Shown: positions 42,126-49,726 of the stretch, piece after piece
Layout: every line of letters starts with the position of its first letter
How positions within the stretch are numbered: the first letter of the stretch is position 1
Origin: a virus
Virus record (IMG/VR): IMGVR_UViG_3300035698_017634
Span: 1-51,744 of that record
Length of the DNA stretch: 51,744 nucleotides
Strand: one strand, 5' to 3'
Translations under genes and position numbers: made by a program
The notes under the pieces: model-generated
Seen by the model: the letters and a program-made list of their open reading frames with translations, nothing else
What the model was told of the DNA's origin: nothing
Database searches by the model: none

Positions 42126-42515
42126 ATGAGTAAGTTTAAAGAATTGCTTGAAAAAGAAATGGGGTATATGTTTTCCGAGACTACGGCACAAACGCCATCA
42201 ACGGCCCCTGCTGGAGCAACTACTGGGGCTACTGGTGTACAGACAACTCCAGTTATACAAAATGTCACAAAACCACAAAACAGTATGCAAAAGGTGGCAA
42301 TGGATTATAAGCAAAACGCAGAAAAACTGGTTCAAGATTATGCGAACCCAGACGATTTGGTTGGTGTGCTTAATGAGTTGGGAAAGATGGCTCCTAATGG
42401 GGCTAAGTTATATAAAGCTATAGAACAAATATTTAAAAATCCTGCAAGTCAAGCGGCCCAAGCCGGACTAATTCCTGGTAATCAACCGCCAACAATTCCT
42501 CAGTTAAAGGCATAA
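42126..42515 (+). CDS. Small possible head protein with N-terminal targeting-like peptide
   Basis: 129 residues. The N-terminus MSKFKELLEKEMGYMFSE is amphipathic and followed by a Thr/Pro/Ala/Gly-rich linker (TTAQTPSTAPAGATTGAT). The C-terminal 70 residues are helical and Asn/Pro-rich. A late box and AGGAG precede the ATG at 42126. I compare it with the two genes at 42518 and 45289, which show a similar N-terminal plan. Probably a virion protein, no family recognised. Confidence 0.65.
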   Translation: MSKFKELLEKEMGYMFSETTAQTPSTAPAGATTGATGVQTTPVIQNVTKPQNSMQKVAMDYKQNAEKLVQDYANPDDLVGVLNELGKMAPNGAKLYKAIEQIFKNPASQAAQAGLIPGNQPPTIPQLKA

Positions 42516-42517
42516 CA

Positions 42518-42883
42518 ATGAAATTTTTTGATCTTTGTAGTATAATTAACGAACAAGAAGGGGCACCTGTTCCTCCTGCCCCCCAAGAAACACAACCATC
42601 TACGCCTCCAGTGGCGACTACACTCAAACCTCAAGAGAAGAGGCTAGTTGGCGCAAAGGAAGTAACTAAATCTTTGGCGACGGTAACGTTGTTAATTCTT
42701 CAAAAAGCAGTTGGCCAAGGTCTTAATTTCGAAGGAATTCTTTCACCAGAGTTTGAAGAGTATTTAAAGAGTGTTGATGTTTCCGCTGCTGTAGCCGATG
42801 ATACTATTTGTCAAACAGTTAATGAAATTAAAGAGGGAATTGCTGAATTTCCTAAAGACGAAACGGCAATGTCAGAAGAGTAA
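42518..42883 (+). CDS. Small possible head protein with N-terminal targeting-like peptide
   Basis: 121 residues. MKFFDLCSIINEQEGAPVPP, with hydrophobic N-terminus ending I-N-E, and then a Pro/Thr-rich linker (APQETQPSTPPVATT) and a helical domain (VTKSLATVTLLILQKAVGQG). Begins two bases after the preceding stop. Ends before a strong promoter at 42893. Confidence 0.62.
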   Translation: MKFFDLCSIINEQEGAPVPPAPQETQPSTPPVATTLKPQEKRLVGAKEVTKSLATVTLLILQKAVGQGLNFEGILSPEFEEYLKSVDVSAAVADDTICQTVNEIKEGIAEFPKDETAMSEE

Positions 42884-42892
42884 ATTTTGTTG

Positions 42893-42920
42893 TTAACATT
42901 TTTCATTTTTTTGTTATAAT
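42893..42920 (+). promoter_or_regulatory. TTAACA-N16-TATAAT promoter, leaderless type
   Basis: TTAACA (42893-42898), 16-base spacer, TATAAT (42915-42920), then seven bases to the ATG at 42928. There is no room for a Shine-Dalgarno sequence after the likely start site. It resembles the polymerase and 45774 promoters. Confidence 0.68.
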
Positions 42921-42927
42921 ACTCTTA

Positions 42928-43359
42928 ATGAATTCAATTTATTTATCTGGTTCTATAGAGTTTAGTCTGGACGCTTATTCTTGGAGAAATGCCTTTTGTA
43001 AAGAATTAAGTTCAGAATTTAGTATTATTGCTCCTAAAGAAAAGAAACCACCATTTAAAAAGAAGGAAGAACGATATAAACGTTGGGTGCATTCAACTTT
43101 TGTTCGGCCAGATATTGGTGATGTTTTACATGCAAAGTATTTTTTCGTAAAAATAGATAAAGCCGTACTGCTTGGAGCAGGAACGATTAGTGAAGTTTGC
43201 TTTGCTTCTTTTTATAAAAAGCATATGGTTTACATGTTATCTGATGGGCTTACAGAAAAAGATCTTCCAGGTTGGGTGCTTGGCTGTTTATATAAAGCCA
43301 AACAAGTTAAATCAATTGATGAAGCGTTTAAATATTATAAAAGTTTGAAAGGAAAATAA
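42928..43359 (+). CDS. Nucleoside 2-deoxyribosyltransferase-like protein
   Basis: 143 residues. IYLSGSIEFSLDAYSWRNAFCKEL, then SIIAPKEKKPP and later HAKYFFVKIDKAVLLGAGTISEVCFASFY match the fold of nucleoside 2-deoxyribosyltransferases (SGxI start, an Asp in the middle, and GxGTxxE). It may exchange bases on deoxynucleosides or hydrolyse a nucleotide. It forms a pair with the following P-loop gene, one base apart. Confidence 0.68.
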   Translation: MNSIYLSGSIEFSLDAYSWRNAFCKELSSEFSIIAPKEKKPPFKKKEERYKRWVHSTFVRPDIGDVLHAKYFFVKIDKAVLLGAGTISEVCFASFYKKHMVYMLSDGLTEKDLPGWVLGCLYKAKQVKSIDEAFKYYKSLKGK

Positions 43360-43360
43360 T

Positions 43361-43984
43361 ATGCCAATTATTGCTGTTACAGGAACAAACCATATTGGAA
43401 AAACCACATTTGTAAATGACTTTTTAAAGAAATGGCCAGGTTATAAGCTGCATGAAGAATGTGCACTAGATTTTAACCCCCAAGTTAAATTAGCGAAAAA
43501 GAAAAGTTTTGAAGAGTGTGAAAACGACAACCTAAGTATTAAGATTGAATTTTTAAAGGGCTATGACGCTATAAAGGATAAGGTAATTTTTGATGACTGT
43601 ATATTGAATAACTTAGTTAGAGTACTGTGGAATAAAGAAAAGAATCCTAAGAAAATTTCTGATAACTTTGTTTGGCAAGTAGTAATGAAAGTTAAAAATA
43701 ATTTGAAATATTATAGTGCTATTTATTATATCCCGCTTACAAAAAAGTATCAGGTAGAAGTGCTTGATAAAAAAGTTAACCTAGTACAACGGGACGAGAT
43801 GGCAAATTTGTTTGAAGCAATTATTGAATCATATAAGAGCCATAAAGGAACCTATTTTCCGTTAGAGGACTGCGGTGCAATATTAGAAACTTTTGGATCA
43901 CAAAAAGAACGGGTAGCGATGGCTAATTTATATATGGACGATATTGAAAACCCCACTGAACCTAGTAAAGGTTTAATAACGTAA
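43361..43984 (+). CDS. P-loop nucleotide kinase-like protein
   Basis: 207 residues. PIIAVTGTNHIGKTTFVNDFLKK contains Walker A GTNHIGKTT, followed by VIFDDCILNNLVRV and YYIPLTKKY, typical of deoxynucleotide or AAA_28/NadR-type kinases. It would phosphorylate a nucleotide produced by neighbouring enzymes; the exact substrate is open. Confidence 0.7.
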   Translation: MPIIAVTGTNHIGKTTFVNDFLKKWPGYKLHEECALDFNPQVKLAKKKSFEECENDNLSIKIEFLKGYDAIKDKVIFDDCILNNLVRVLWNKEKNPKKISDNFVWQVVMKVKNNLKYYSAIYYIPLTKKYQVEVLDKKVNLVQRDEMANLFEAIIESYKSHKGTYFPLEDCGAILETFGSQKERVAMANLYMDDIENPTEPSKGLIT

Positions 43985-44007
43985 TATTTAAATAGATAGT
44001 AGTCTAC

Positions 44008-45042
44008 ATGAACAATGTTTTTTTACCTCATGAGTATGTTATAGCTTCATTATTTAAATACGCTGGTTATGCTAAAAAGAAAAGCAATAATATATATTGG
44101 GCAGGTTGTACCCGTTGCAGGGAAGGAAAGTCTTGGGGTAAAAAAAGAAGATTGTACTTACTGTTAAATGAAAAGACCCCGTATTTAATATGCCATAATT
44201 GTGGATACTCTTGGTCCGCCCTAAATTGGATTATAGAAAATTCAGGAAAGACTTTTTCTGAGGTTTTAAAAGAAGCTCAGATTTATGTTACTGATTTAGA
44301 TTATTATAATACAAACGATAGTCAGGAAGAAGTAGTAGAAAAAAAGATTGATACTGAGTTGCCAATAGACTCAATAAATCTTTTTGATAGTTGTCAAGTT
44401 GATTATTATAAGGACGAAAGAGTGGTTAAAGATGCTTTGTTGTTTATTAAAAGAAGACGTTTAGATTTAGCGATTAATAAACCAAAGGCTATTTATATTA
44501 GCCTTAGTGACCCCATCCACAGAGATAGAGTTTGTATCCCCTTCTATGATCTAAATAATAAGATCACATTTTATCAAACAAGAGCGTTATATGATAAAGA
44601 TGCCTTAAATGGTAAAAAATATTTATCGAAGTTAAACTCACACAAGGGAGTTTATGGTATCAACAATATCAGCGAAAAACTGGAATATCTTTTTCTTACT
44701 GAGGGCCCAATAGATGCAATGTTTTGTGGGAATACAATTTCAATTGCAGGAACCAGTATTACTGATCATCAAACAGATATGTTGAAGAAGTTTGTTTTTT
44801 ATAAAAAAATTTGGGTATTTGATAATCAATTTATTGATAAAACCGCTCGTAATAAAACTAAGGATATGATTGAAGAAGGAGAGACTGTTTTTATTTGGCC
44901 CGAAGAATATAAAAAGTATAAAGACTTTAATGATATATGTCATGATTTGAAATTAAATCAAATATCACCAAAGTATATAATAAAGAATTCGTTTAAAAAA
45001 GAAATTGCAATGCTTAAAGTTAAATCGTGTGGATTATCTTGA
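44008..45042 (+). CDS. 61: gp61-like DNA primase
   Basis: 344 residues, the size of T4 gp61 (342). CTRCREGKSW and YLICHNCGYSW are the N-terminal zinc finger (two CxxC). The TOPRIM part has YLFLTEGPIDAMFCGN (E-G) and KIWVFDNQFID (D-N-Q). It makes RNA primers for lagging-strand synthesis together with gp41 helicase. It is unusual to find it on the rightward, mostly late side. It overlaps the oppositely oriented gene at 45034 by nine bases. Confidence 0.88.
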   Translation: MNNVFLPHEYVIASLFKYAGYAKKKSNNIYWAGCTRCREGKSWGKKRRLYLLLNEKTPYLICHNCGYSWSALNWIIENSGKTFSEVLKEAQIYVTDLDYYNTNDSQEEVVEKKIDTELPIDSINLFDSCQVDYYKDERVVKDALLFIKRRRLDLAINKPKAIYISLSDPIHRDRVCIPFYDLNNKITFYQTRALYDKDALNGKKYLSKLNSHKGVYGINNISEKLEYLFLTEGPIDAMFCGNTISIAGTSITDHQTDMLKKFVFYKKIWVFDNQFIDKTARNKTKDMIEEGETVFIWPEEYKKYKDFNDICHDLKLNQISPKYIIKNSFKKEIAMLKVKSCGLS

Positions 45043-45285
45043 CGGAGTGATTAACGAGCCTATTCGGTGACAAGCAGTCGGAATGTCTAATATAATAGGA
45101 ATATGATTAGGGGGGTTCGCTAATACTGGAGAAGTCTGGGTATTATTAGCGACTTTTATAGGAACAACACTTTCTTCTGCTTTTACAGCAGGTTTCGATG
45201 CTCCTCCCCCAAGTCGTAAAATCGAAGATATCTTTTTAGGTTTTTTACCTATACAGTTTTTGCATGTGCTTTTAGGTTTTCTCAT
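45034..45285 (-). CDS. Small hypothetical protein
   Basis: 83 residues, Lys/Pro/Ser-rich N-terminus (KPKSTCKNCIGKKPKKISSIL) with a CxxC pair, and a later Pro-rich region. Forms a leftward pair with 45289-45738 and converges on the primase gene with a nine-base overlap. Probably small virion-related; no family recognised. Confidence 0.5.
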   Translation of the reverse strand: MRKPKSTCKNCIGKKPKKISSILRLGGGASKPAVKAEESVVPIKVANNTQTSPVLANPPNHIPIILDIPTACHRIGSLITPSR

Positions 45286-45288
45286 ACG

Positions 45289-45738
45289 TTATTCTTGTGT
45301 TTCTTTTTTAGTATCTAATGTTTGTAGTTTGATATCTATGGGCATAGAGCGTAATATTTGTTCGAAAGATCCAATTAGACCAGTTATTTGTGTGGTGTTT
45401 TTGCCAATTTTTTCAGGAACACCATTAAAAATATTAGGATTTGTTTCTTTACAATGCACAGAAAGTTCGTATAAATCAAGAAGTTTTTCTTTAACCCCGC
45501 CAAATGATGCAGCGCATCCCTTAGCTTTAGCTATAAAGGCTTCTATGACTTTTCTTTCTTCTTCTGCGATGTTAGGAACATCGTTTTGTGAACTTAACCC
45601 ATCACTAAGAGCCTTTCCATCAACGTCGTCTGGGTCGTCCGAAGCAATAGGAACAGTGTTTTCGTCACCCAAATGTGGGCTCATAGGCTCATCTTGTTCG
45701 GATATAATATTTAAAAATTTTTTATTGAATAGCCCCAT
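45289..45738 (-). CDS. Small possible head protein with N-terminal targeting-like peptide
   Basis: 149 residues. MGLFNKKFLNIISEQDEPMS begins with a basic-hydrophobic stretch ending in I-S-E, then an acidic linker (DENTVPIASDDPDDVDG) and helical domain (EERKVIEAFIAKAKG). A strong late box lies 18 bases upstream, with GGA before the ATG. I read its N-terminal plan as parallel to 42126 and 42518. Confidence 0.62.
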   Translation of the reverse strand: MGLFNKKFLNIISEQDEPMSPHLGDENTVPIASDDPDDVDGKALSDGLSSQNDVPNIAEEERKVIEAFIAKAKGCAASFGGVKEKLLDLYELSVHCKETNPNIFNGVPEKIGKNTTQITGLIGSFEQILRSMPIDIKLQTLDTKKETQE

Positions 45739-45755
45739 AATTAATCCTTTTTAAA

Positions 45756-45763
45756 TATTTATC
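45756..45763 (-). promoter_or_regulatory. Late-promoter box GATAAATA
   Basis: Minus-strand GATAAATATTTAAAAAGG stands 18 bases before the ATG at 45738, giving a very short leader. It is back-to-back with the rightward promoter at 45774-45801. Confidence 0.6.
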
Positions 45764-45773
45764 AAAAAAAGAG

Positions 45774-45801
45774 TTAATATTTCGAAATTTTTTGTTAAGA
45801 T
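45774..45801 (+). promoter_or_regulatory. TTAATA-N16-TAAGAT promoter, leaderless type
   Basis: TTAATA (45774-45779), 16-base spacer, TAAGAT (45796-45801), then six bases to the ATG at 45808. Two mismatches to the TTAACA/TATAAT consensus, but identical geometry to the leaderless promoters at 13030 and 42893. Confidence 0.55.
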
Positions 45802-45807
45802 ATTGAT

Positions 45808-46350
45808 ATGATTAAAAGTGATATTAAATTATGTGATAATGAATTAATTAATAATAAGTTTGCTTTTAAGGTTTTTAATGAAAGATGTTTCCGAAATGGT
45901 AACATTATGGCTTTTGTGTCTCCAGTTTCGTTAGGTGCCCCGAGTGTTAATTGTGATGAAGCAATTAATTTTTTGTTTGAAATACCTGAAATATTACCAA
46001 TAACAGGGGTTTGTATACAGAGATTGTTTAATTCAGTGGTGGCTAACGTGTTGGCAAATGAGAAATATTTAAATGCAAAGATTGAATTGGATGGAGACAA
46101 AATAGTAATACATAAAGAACATACGCAAGGCGGGGTTTCACAGTTGTATGGGCAAGCATCTATTAATGCCCTAAACTTTGTAAATGGGACTTGTGTAGGA
46201 TATTTGGGTATATATGTTAAAGCGGGAGAAAAAGCTCCTGCTTATGCATTTTCAACTGAGTTAAAAGATCCAGAGATGTTTATGAATGATTGCATTAGAG
46301 AGTTTTACGGTATGATGCAAAGTTTGTTTTTAGCCTCATTTAAGACTTAA
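45808..46350 (+). CDS. Unknown protein, DUF366-like
   Basis: 180 residues. The order of segments LCDNELINNKFAFKVF, NIMAFVSPVSLGAPSVNCDEA, CIQRLFNSVVANVL, and GQASINALNFVN resembles DUF366, an archaeal and phage family with a conserved QRL and S-x-A-T region. Only a by-eye similarity. First gene after the leaderless promoter. Confidence 0.55.
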   Translation: MIKSDIKLCDNELINNKFAFKVFNERCFRNGNIMAFVSPVSLGAPSVNCDEAINFLFEIPEILPITGVCIQRLFNSVVANVLANEKYLNAKIELDGDKIVIHKEHTQGGVSQLYGQASINALNFVNGTCVGYLGIYVKAGEKAPAYAFSTELKDPEMFMNDCIREFYGMMQSLFLASFKT

Positions 46351-46351
46351 T

Positions 46352-46723
46352 ATGTTTAAATCAATTGGTAATGTTCTTAGTAAAAAAGATAAAACTCAAA
46401 AGTTTAATGAAGATGGGTTTTCTTTGTATTTGTTTTCGAGATGGCTTAGTATGGCATCTCCTGTTATAGCAACGTTATTGAACGAAACTACTAATAGATT
46501 TCAAAATATCTTGACAAGTAATGGACAGTGGTATAAGTATTTGTTAATATCAGTGCCAAAAACCTCATATAAAAAATTACATTATATTAAAAAAAATAAG
46601 AAGGAAAAGGCTTCTACTTTAAACCAAGAAAAAATAGAGTGTTATTCAAAAAATATGGAGTTAGGTAAGCGTGAAATCAGTGAATTATTAAAATCAATTA
46701 AAGGAAGGAAGGAAGTAACATGA
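46352..46723 (+). CDS. gp62-like clamp-loader small subunit (tentative)
   Basis: 123 residues. FSLYLFSRWLSMASPVIAT, then NETTNRF, WYKYLLISVPKTSYKKLHYIKK and later helix KREISELLKSI. Cyanophage gp62 clamp-loader subunits show a comparable order (N-rWLSY ... NeMNR ... FL-nsIrPKKRF-KW). T4 gp62 has 187 residues; this one is shorter. The clamp loader gp44 and clamp gp45 are not in the window. Confidence 0.55.
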   Translation: MFKSIGNVLSKKDKTQKFNEDGFSLYLFSRWLSMASPVIATLLNETTNRFQNILTSNGQWYKYLLISVPKTSYKKLHYIKKNKKEKASTLNQEKIECYSKNMELGKREISELLKSIKGRKEVT

Positions 46724-47094
46724 ATGTAGATGAGTATAAAAGTTCTAAGTTGCCAAATGATTGGACTGTAACAGGCCTACTTGATGACGTTATTATGGTA
46801 GAGTTTTGTGACGGGGATGGTGAGAATGTCGAGCGGGATGGTGTTTATATTCCAATTGATATAGCTAAAAGTCTTTGGAGGGTTGGTATTATTCGGTTGT
46901 TGGGGCCAAAATGTAGTGTTCAGTTAAAAATTGGTGATTATGTTCTTTTTCCTAATGACAAGGGTATTCGGGCCTTGAATGTCGAAAATAAAACTAAGTA
47001 TGTTTTTATTAATGAACAGAGGTTGTTTGGAATTGTTAAGAAGGACGGTAAGAAGGGCGTTAAGAAGGAAGTTAAGTCTAAAAGTAAGAAGTAA
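46720..47094 (+). CDS. GroES-like co-chaperonin (gp31 analogue)
   Basis: 124 residues. LLDDVIMVEFCDGD, DGVYIPIDIAKS, VGIIRLLGPKC, LKIGDYVLFPNDKG and VFINEQRLFGIV form the Cpn10 order: a first beta strand, the mobile loop with G-x-x-x-P, G-x-V, GDxV-F and the final I-L-x-V. The C-terminus is a Lys-rich tail. T4 gp31 replaces GroES for folding of the major capsid protein gp23; this may do the same. Overlaps the previous gene by four bases. Confidence 0.66.
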   Translation: MNVDEYKSSKLPNDWTVTGLLDDVIMVEFCDGDGENVERDGVYIPIDIAKSLWRVGIIRLLGPKCSVQLKIGDYVLFPNDKGIRALNVENKTKYVFINEQRLFGIVKKDGKKGVKKEVKSKSKK

Positions 47095-47096
47095 AA

Positions 47097-47759
47097 ATGG
47101 AACTTTCGTATTTAGCGGAAAATAATTTGGTAGGTCTTTTACGAGAGCATGCGGTGGAGTTGGTGTTTAACCGTCGGACCATTCCACCGCGAAAGGCAAA
47201 GTATGGGTTTGCTTGGAAGAACACCAGACGGATGTTTGCCACAAATTGTCAACCGCTTTTAAATGGGCCAAATGGCCTTAGCGTTTTTAATTTTAGTAAT
47301 GAGCGACCAGCTCAGCTTCCGACATATAATTATAGAGCAAAGGGATTAATTTGTGTATTTGATATATTCCGTAGGGAATATCGTATGATTCCAGCAAATG
47401 CAACAAAGGTGTGTTTTGTACATGCAAATGAGTTGAAGAGTGCAATAATGAACGAGCAAGATTTGATTAAGCCTGGCATTGAGCTCGAATATGAAAATGC
47501 TGAAGAGGAACTTGAAGAGGCTATCGCGCAAGGTGTTGTACCAGCTGGAATGTCTAAGTTGCAATATCAAACATATTATAAAAGTATTTTAGAGAAGTAT
47601 GAAAAGCGAAAAAAGAAAAATGTAGAATTACAAATTCCGATTCCACTGTTTACAAAGACATATCCAAAAACATTTGATGACACTTTGTTTTGGCAATATT
47701 ATAGATATAACCTGCAAGGTAAGGGTTATGCTTGGGCGCTTGGGTTTGAAAACAAATAA
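47097..47759 (+). CDS. Unknown protein with DUF2693-like N-terminus
   Basis: 220 residues. The N-terminal 100 residues (VGLLREHAVELVFNRRT, TRRMFATNC, KGLICVFDIFRREYRMIP) resemble the DUF2693 module of phage proteins (L-R-x-x-V-x-V-x-F ... R-x-M-x-x-T ... V-W-D). The second half (LEYENAEEELEEAIAQG, coiled EKYEKRKKKN) is different. No known function. Confidence 0.58.
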   Translation: MELSYLAENNLVGLLREHAVELVFNRRTIPPRKAKYGFAWKNTRRMFATNCQPLLNGPNGLSVFNFSNERPAQLPTYNYRAKGLICVFDIFRREYRMIPANATKVCFVHANELKSAIMNEQDLIKPGIELEYENAEEELEEAIAQGVVPAGMSKLQYQTYYKSILEKYEKRKKKNVELQIPIPLFTKTYPKTFDDTLFWQYYRYNLQGKGYAWALGFENK

Positions 47760-47768
47760 AGGATTAAA

Positions 47769-48125
47769 ATGGAAGATATTTATAATGACATACTAGATGA
47801 ATATTTTAAAGAAAATTTGCTTAATTCTGTAAAGTTTATTTTTGAAAACAAATCCCTTAAAGAAGGTGTGTTAGTTTCATATAAACAAGACGACTATGAA
47901 GTGTGTTTTAGTTTGAAATTAAAAAATGGTGATGTTGATGATTTTTATGCACCGATACCGCTTAAAATTGAAAGCCATAAACAAGATAAGTTGATTTATT
48001 TTGATTACCGTGTTAAAACGTTTTGTAAGAATAATTTAGTTGTGTTTAACTTATTAACTGAGTTTGTTAAAAAACAAGACCCGCATGAATATTATAACAA
48101 GATATTGGAGATTAAATTAGGATAA
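47769..48125 (+). CDS. Hypothetical protein
   Basis: A 118-residue acidic protein with helices at the start (DIYNDILDEYFKENLLN) and alternating strands. AAAGGA precedes the ATG at 47769. No domain is recognised. Confidence 0.6.
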   Translation: MEDIYNDILDEYFKENLLNSVKFIFENKSLKEGVLVSYKQDDYEVCFSLKLKNGDVDDFYAPIPLKIESHKQDKLIYFDYRVKTFCKNNLVVFNLLTEFVKKQDPHEYYNKILEIKLG

Positions 48126-48128
48126 ATT

Positions 48129-48404
48129 ATGGAAGAAAATAAAAACCCAGATTTGTGTTTGTATTATAGTTTACTTAGTGGGGATATGTACTATATCGCA
48201 AAGGACGAAATAAAAAACCTGGATAAACTTCAACTTCCTCTTTTACAAAAACCTAAACGTGGATGTAAACATTGTCACGGTAGGGGTTATTCAGGGAAAA
48301 ATTTAATTACAAATGTATATTATCCGTGTCGCTGTATGAAAAACTGTATCGATTTTAGTAAAACAGACGATTCTGTTGATGTTGAGAAAATTAAGATTAT
48401 TTAA
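48129..48404 (+). CDS. Small zinc-ribbon-like protein
   Basis: 91 residues. KRGCKHCHGRGYSGKN followed by YPCRCMKNCID gives four or five Cys in a CxxCxGxGY-CxC arrangement, resembling DnaJ-type zinc motifs. It shares the last four bases with the opposite gp15-like gene. Possibly a small regulator. Confidence 0.6.
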   Translation: MEENKNPDLCLYYSLLSGDMYYIAKDEIKNLDKLQLPLLQKPKRGCKHCHGRGYSGKNLITNVYYPCRCMKNCIDFSKTDDSVDVEKIKII

Positions 48405-49615
48405 CTTGTTGGTGCAATAATAAAAGTTTCTGCAATTTCATAAGTTCCAACCCCGTCGCTTAATGGTGCTGGGCGAATCTCTATACCTAGCACTGAAGGA
48501 TCTTGATATCCCTGCCAGTATTCTGCTCCAGAGCCTTCCCAAACGTTCGTATTTGGTTTTATAGCCTGTGAAAGCCTAGAATAACCGGCCTCGTTCCAAG
48601 CAAGAATGTCTACGGAACCATAGTTCTGCGTTGAAGGTAATGTAAAAGTAGTTATGTTATTGTCTTCAATACTAAAGGTTGTAATTGGAACGGCAGAAAA
48701 TCCTGGATATGTAGCGCTGAGAGTTGGTTGACCGCTTAATAGATTAAACCAAGAAATATTTTCAAAGATATTATCGTCTAATGGAACAGCATAAAGACCA
48801 CTTATACAGTGATCTTTAAACCAGAACATGTCCCCATACATTATAAAGTCAGTTTCAACACCCGTAAGAGCATAATTAGGAAAGACTCTTTTTATTTGCG
48901 GTATAGCTGATATGCTAAACGTGTCCATTGTTTCGGGGGTTCGAAGAGCAGTTAACATCGAGTAAGACATGTCTACATCGGAAACTTGTGCAAATGTTGT
49001 ATTAATTGTATAAATTTTTCCGGCATCGGGTTGTGGCTTTTTATATAACCAAGTTTTTAAAGTGAAAGAAGTATCTGCAATAATTCTTGTTTTGTCGTTG
49101 CTAGTGGTTTCAACAGGATATGTGATATTTACGTTTTCCGACCAATAGCAAGTGCTTCTTACTTCTGTGTGGGCTAGTAGAGGATCATAATAAGATACAA
49201 CGAAGTATGGATCAAAATAAGCAAATTGACCGAGTATTTGATCGAGGTCTGTCTGATAACGTGTTATTATGCTGATACCAACATTTAAATTAAACGGTAA
49301 TGGTTGTAATAAGTGTTCTGAGCCTGAAGTGGCTGGATACAGATTGTAGTACGACCCTTCGATCTTGTTAAAAACTCTTTGTGGATCACGAGCAAAACCT
49401 GTAATATAAACACTTATTACTGGAATTTGAATTGTTTGAGATTTATTTAAAATATCCCACAATACTCGCTGCTTTGGTGCATAAACCATTTGAATTTGAA
49501 TTTGATCTTTTACGTCATTATCTCTGTTTTGTCGCTTAATAATAATTTCATCTAAGGCGTCCATAAATTGCACTAGAATCGTTCGAATCTCTTTTCCTAA
49601 TGGTTGCCAACGCAT
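48401..49615 (-). CDS. gp15-like tail sheath stabiliser/tail terminator
   Basis: 404 residues. The first 200 residues follow T4 gp15: LVQFMDALDEIIIKRQ, IQIQMVYAPKQRVLWDIL, IPVISVYITGFARDPQR, then FNLNVGISIITRYQTDLDQILGQFAYFDPYF, with the T4 counterpart IKMIYELSIFTRYEDDMFQIVEQILPYF. T4 gp15 is 272 residues; here there is an additional C-terminal domain of about 150 residues rich in beta strands. gp15 caps the tail tube and joins it to the neck. A late box at 49634 and TAAAAAGGA precede the ATG. It points against the flow of surrounding genes. Confidence 0.68.
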   Translation of the reverse strand: MRWQPLGKEIRTILVQFMDALDEIIIKRQNRDNDVKDQIQIQMVYAPKQRVLWDILNKSQTIQIPVISVYITGFARDPQRVFNKIEGSYYNLYPATSGSEHLLQPLPFNLNVGISIITRYQTDLDQILGQFAYFDPYFVVSYYDPLLAHTEVRSTCYWSENVNITYPVETTSNDKTRIIADTSFTLKTWLYKKPQPDAGKIYTINTTFAQVSDVDMSYSMLTALRTPETMDTFSISAIPQIKRVFPNYALTGVETDFIMYGDMFWFKDHCISGLYAVPLDDNIFENISWFNLLSGQPTLSATYPGFSAVPITTFSIEDNNITTFTLPSTQNYGSVDILAWNEAGYSRLSQAIKPNTNVWEGSGAEYWQGYQDPSVLGIEIRPAPLSDGVGTYEIAETFIIAPTS

Positions 49616-49633
49616 AATATAATCCTTTTTAAC

Positions 49634-49641
49634 TATTTATT
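49634..49641 (-). promoter_or_regulatory. Late-promoter box AATAAATA for the gp15-like gene
   Basis: Minus-strand AATAAATAGTTAAAAAGG stands 19 bases before the ATG at 49615, with a short leader including GGA. It is back-to-back with the rightward GGTAAATA box at 49680. Confidence 0.58.
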
Positions 49642-49679
49642 CAAACATATTCTTTTTGAGATAGATTAGTTGTAAAATT

Positions 49680-49687
49680 GGTAAATA
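49680..49687 (+). promoter_or_regulatory. Late-promoter-like box GGTAAATA before fibre-region genes
   Basis: GGTAAATATTTAAAAA stands 40 bases before the ATG at 49727 and shares the TTTAAAAA extension with the other late boxes. The gap between it and the gp15-like promoter is about 40 bases. Confidence 0.5.
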
Positions 49688-49726
49688 TTTAAAAATACAT
49701 TTTTTAATAAGGATTATATATAAAAT

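Noticed and set aside
45260-45754. Rightward 164-residue frame opposite the gene at 45289
   Set aside because: It is the antisense shadow of the leftward gene, which has a late box and start site; the shadow lacks both.
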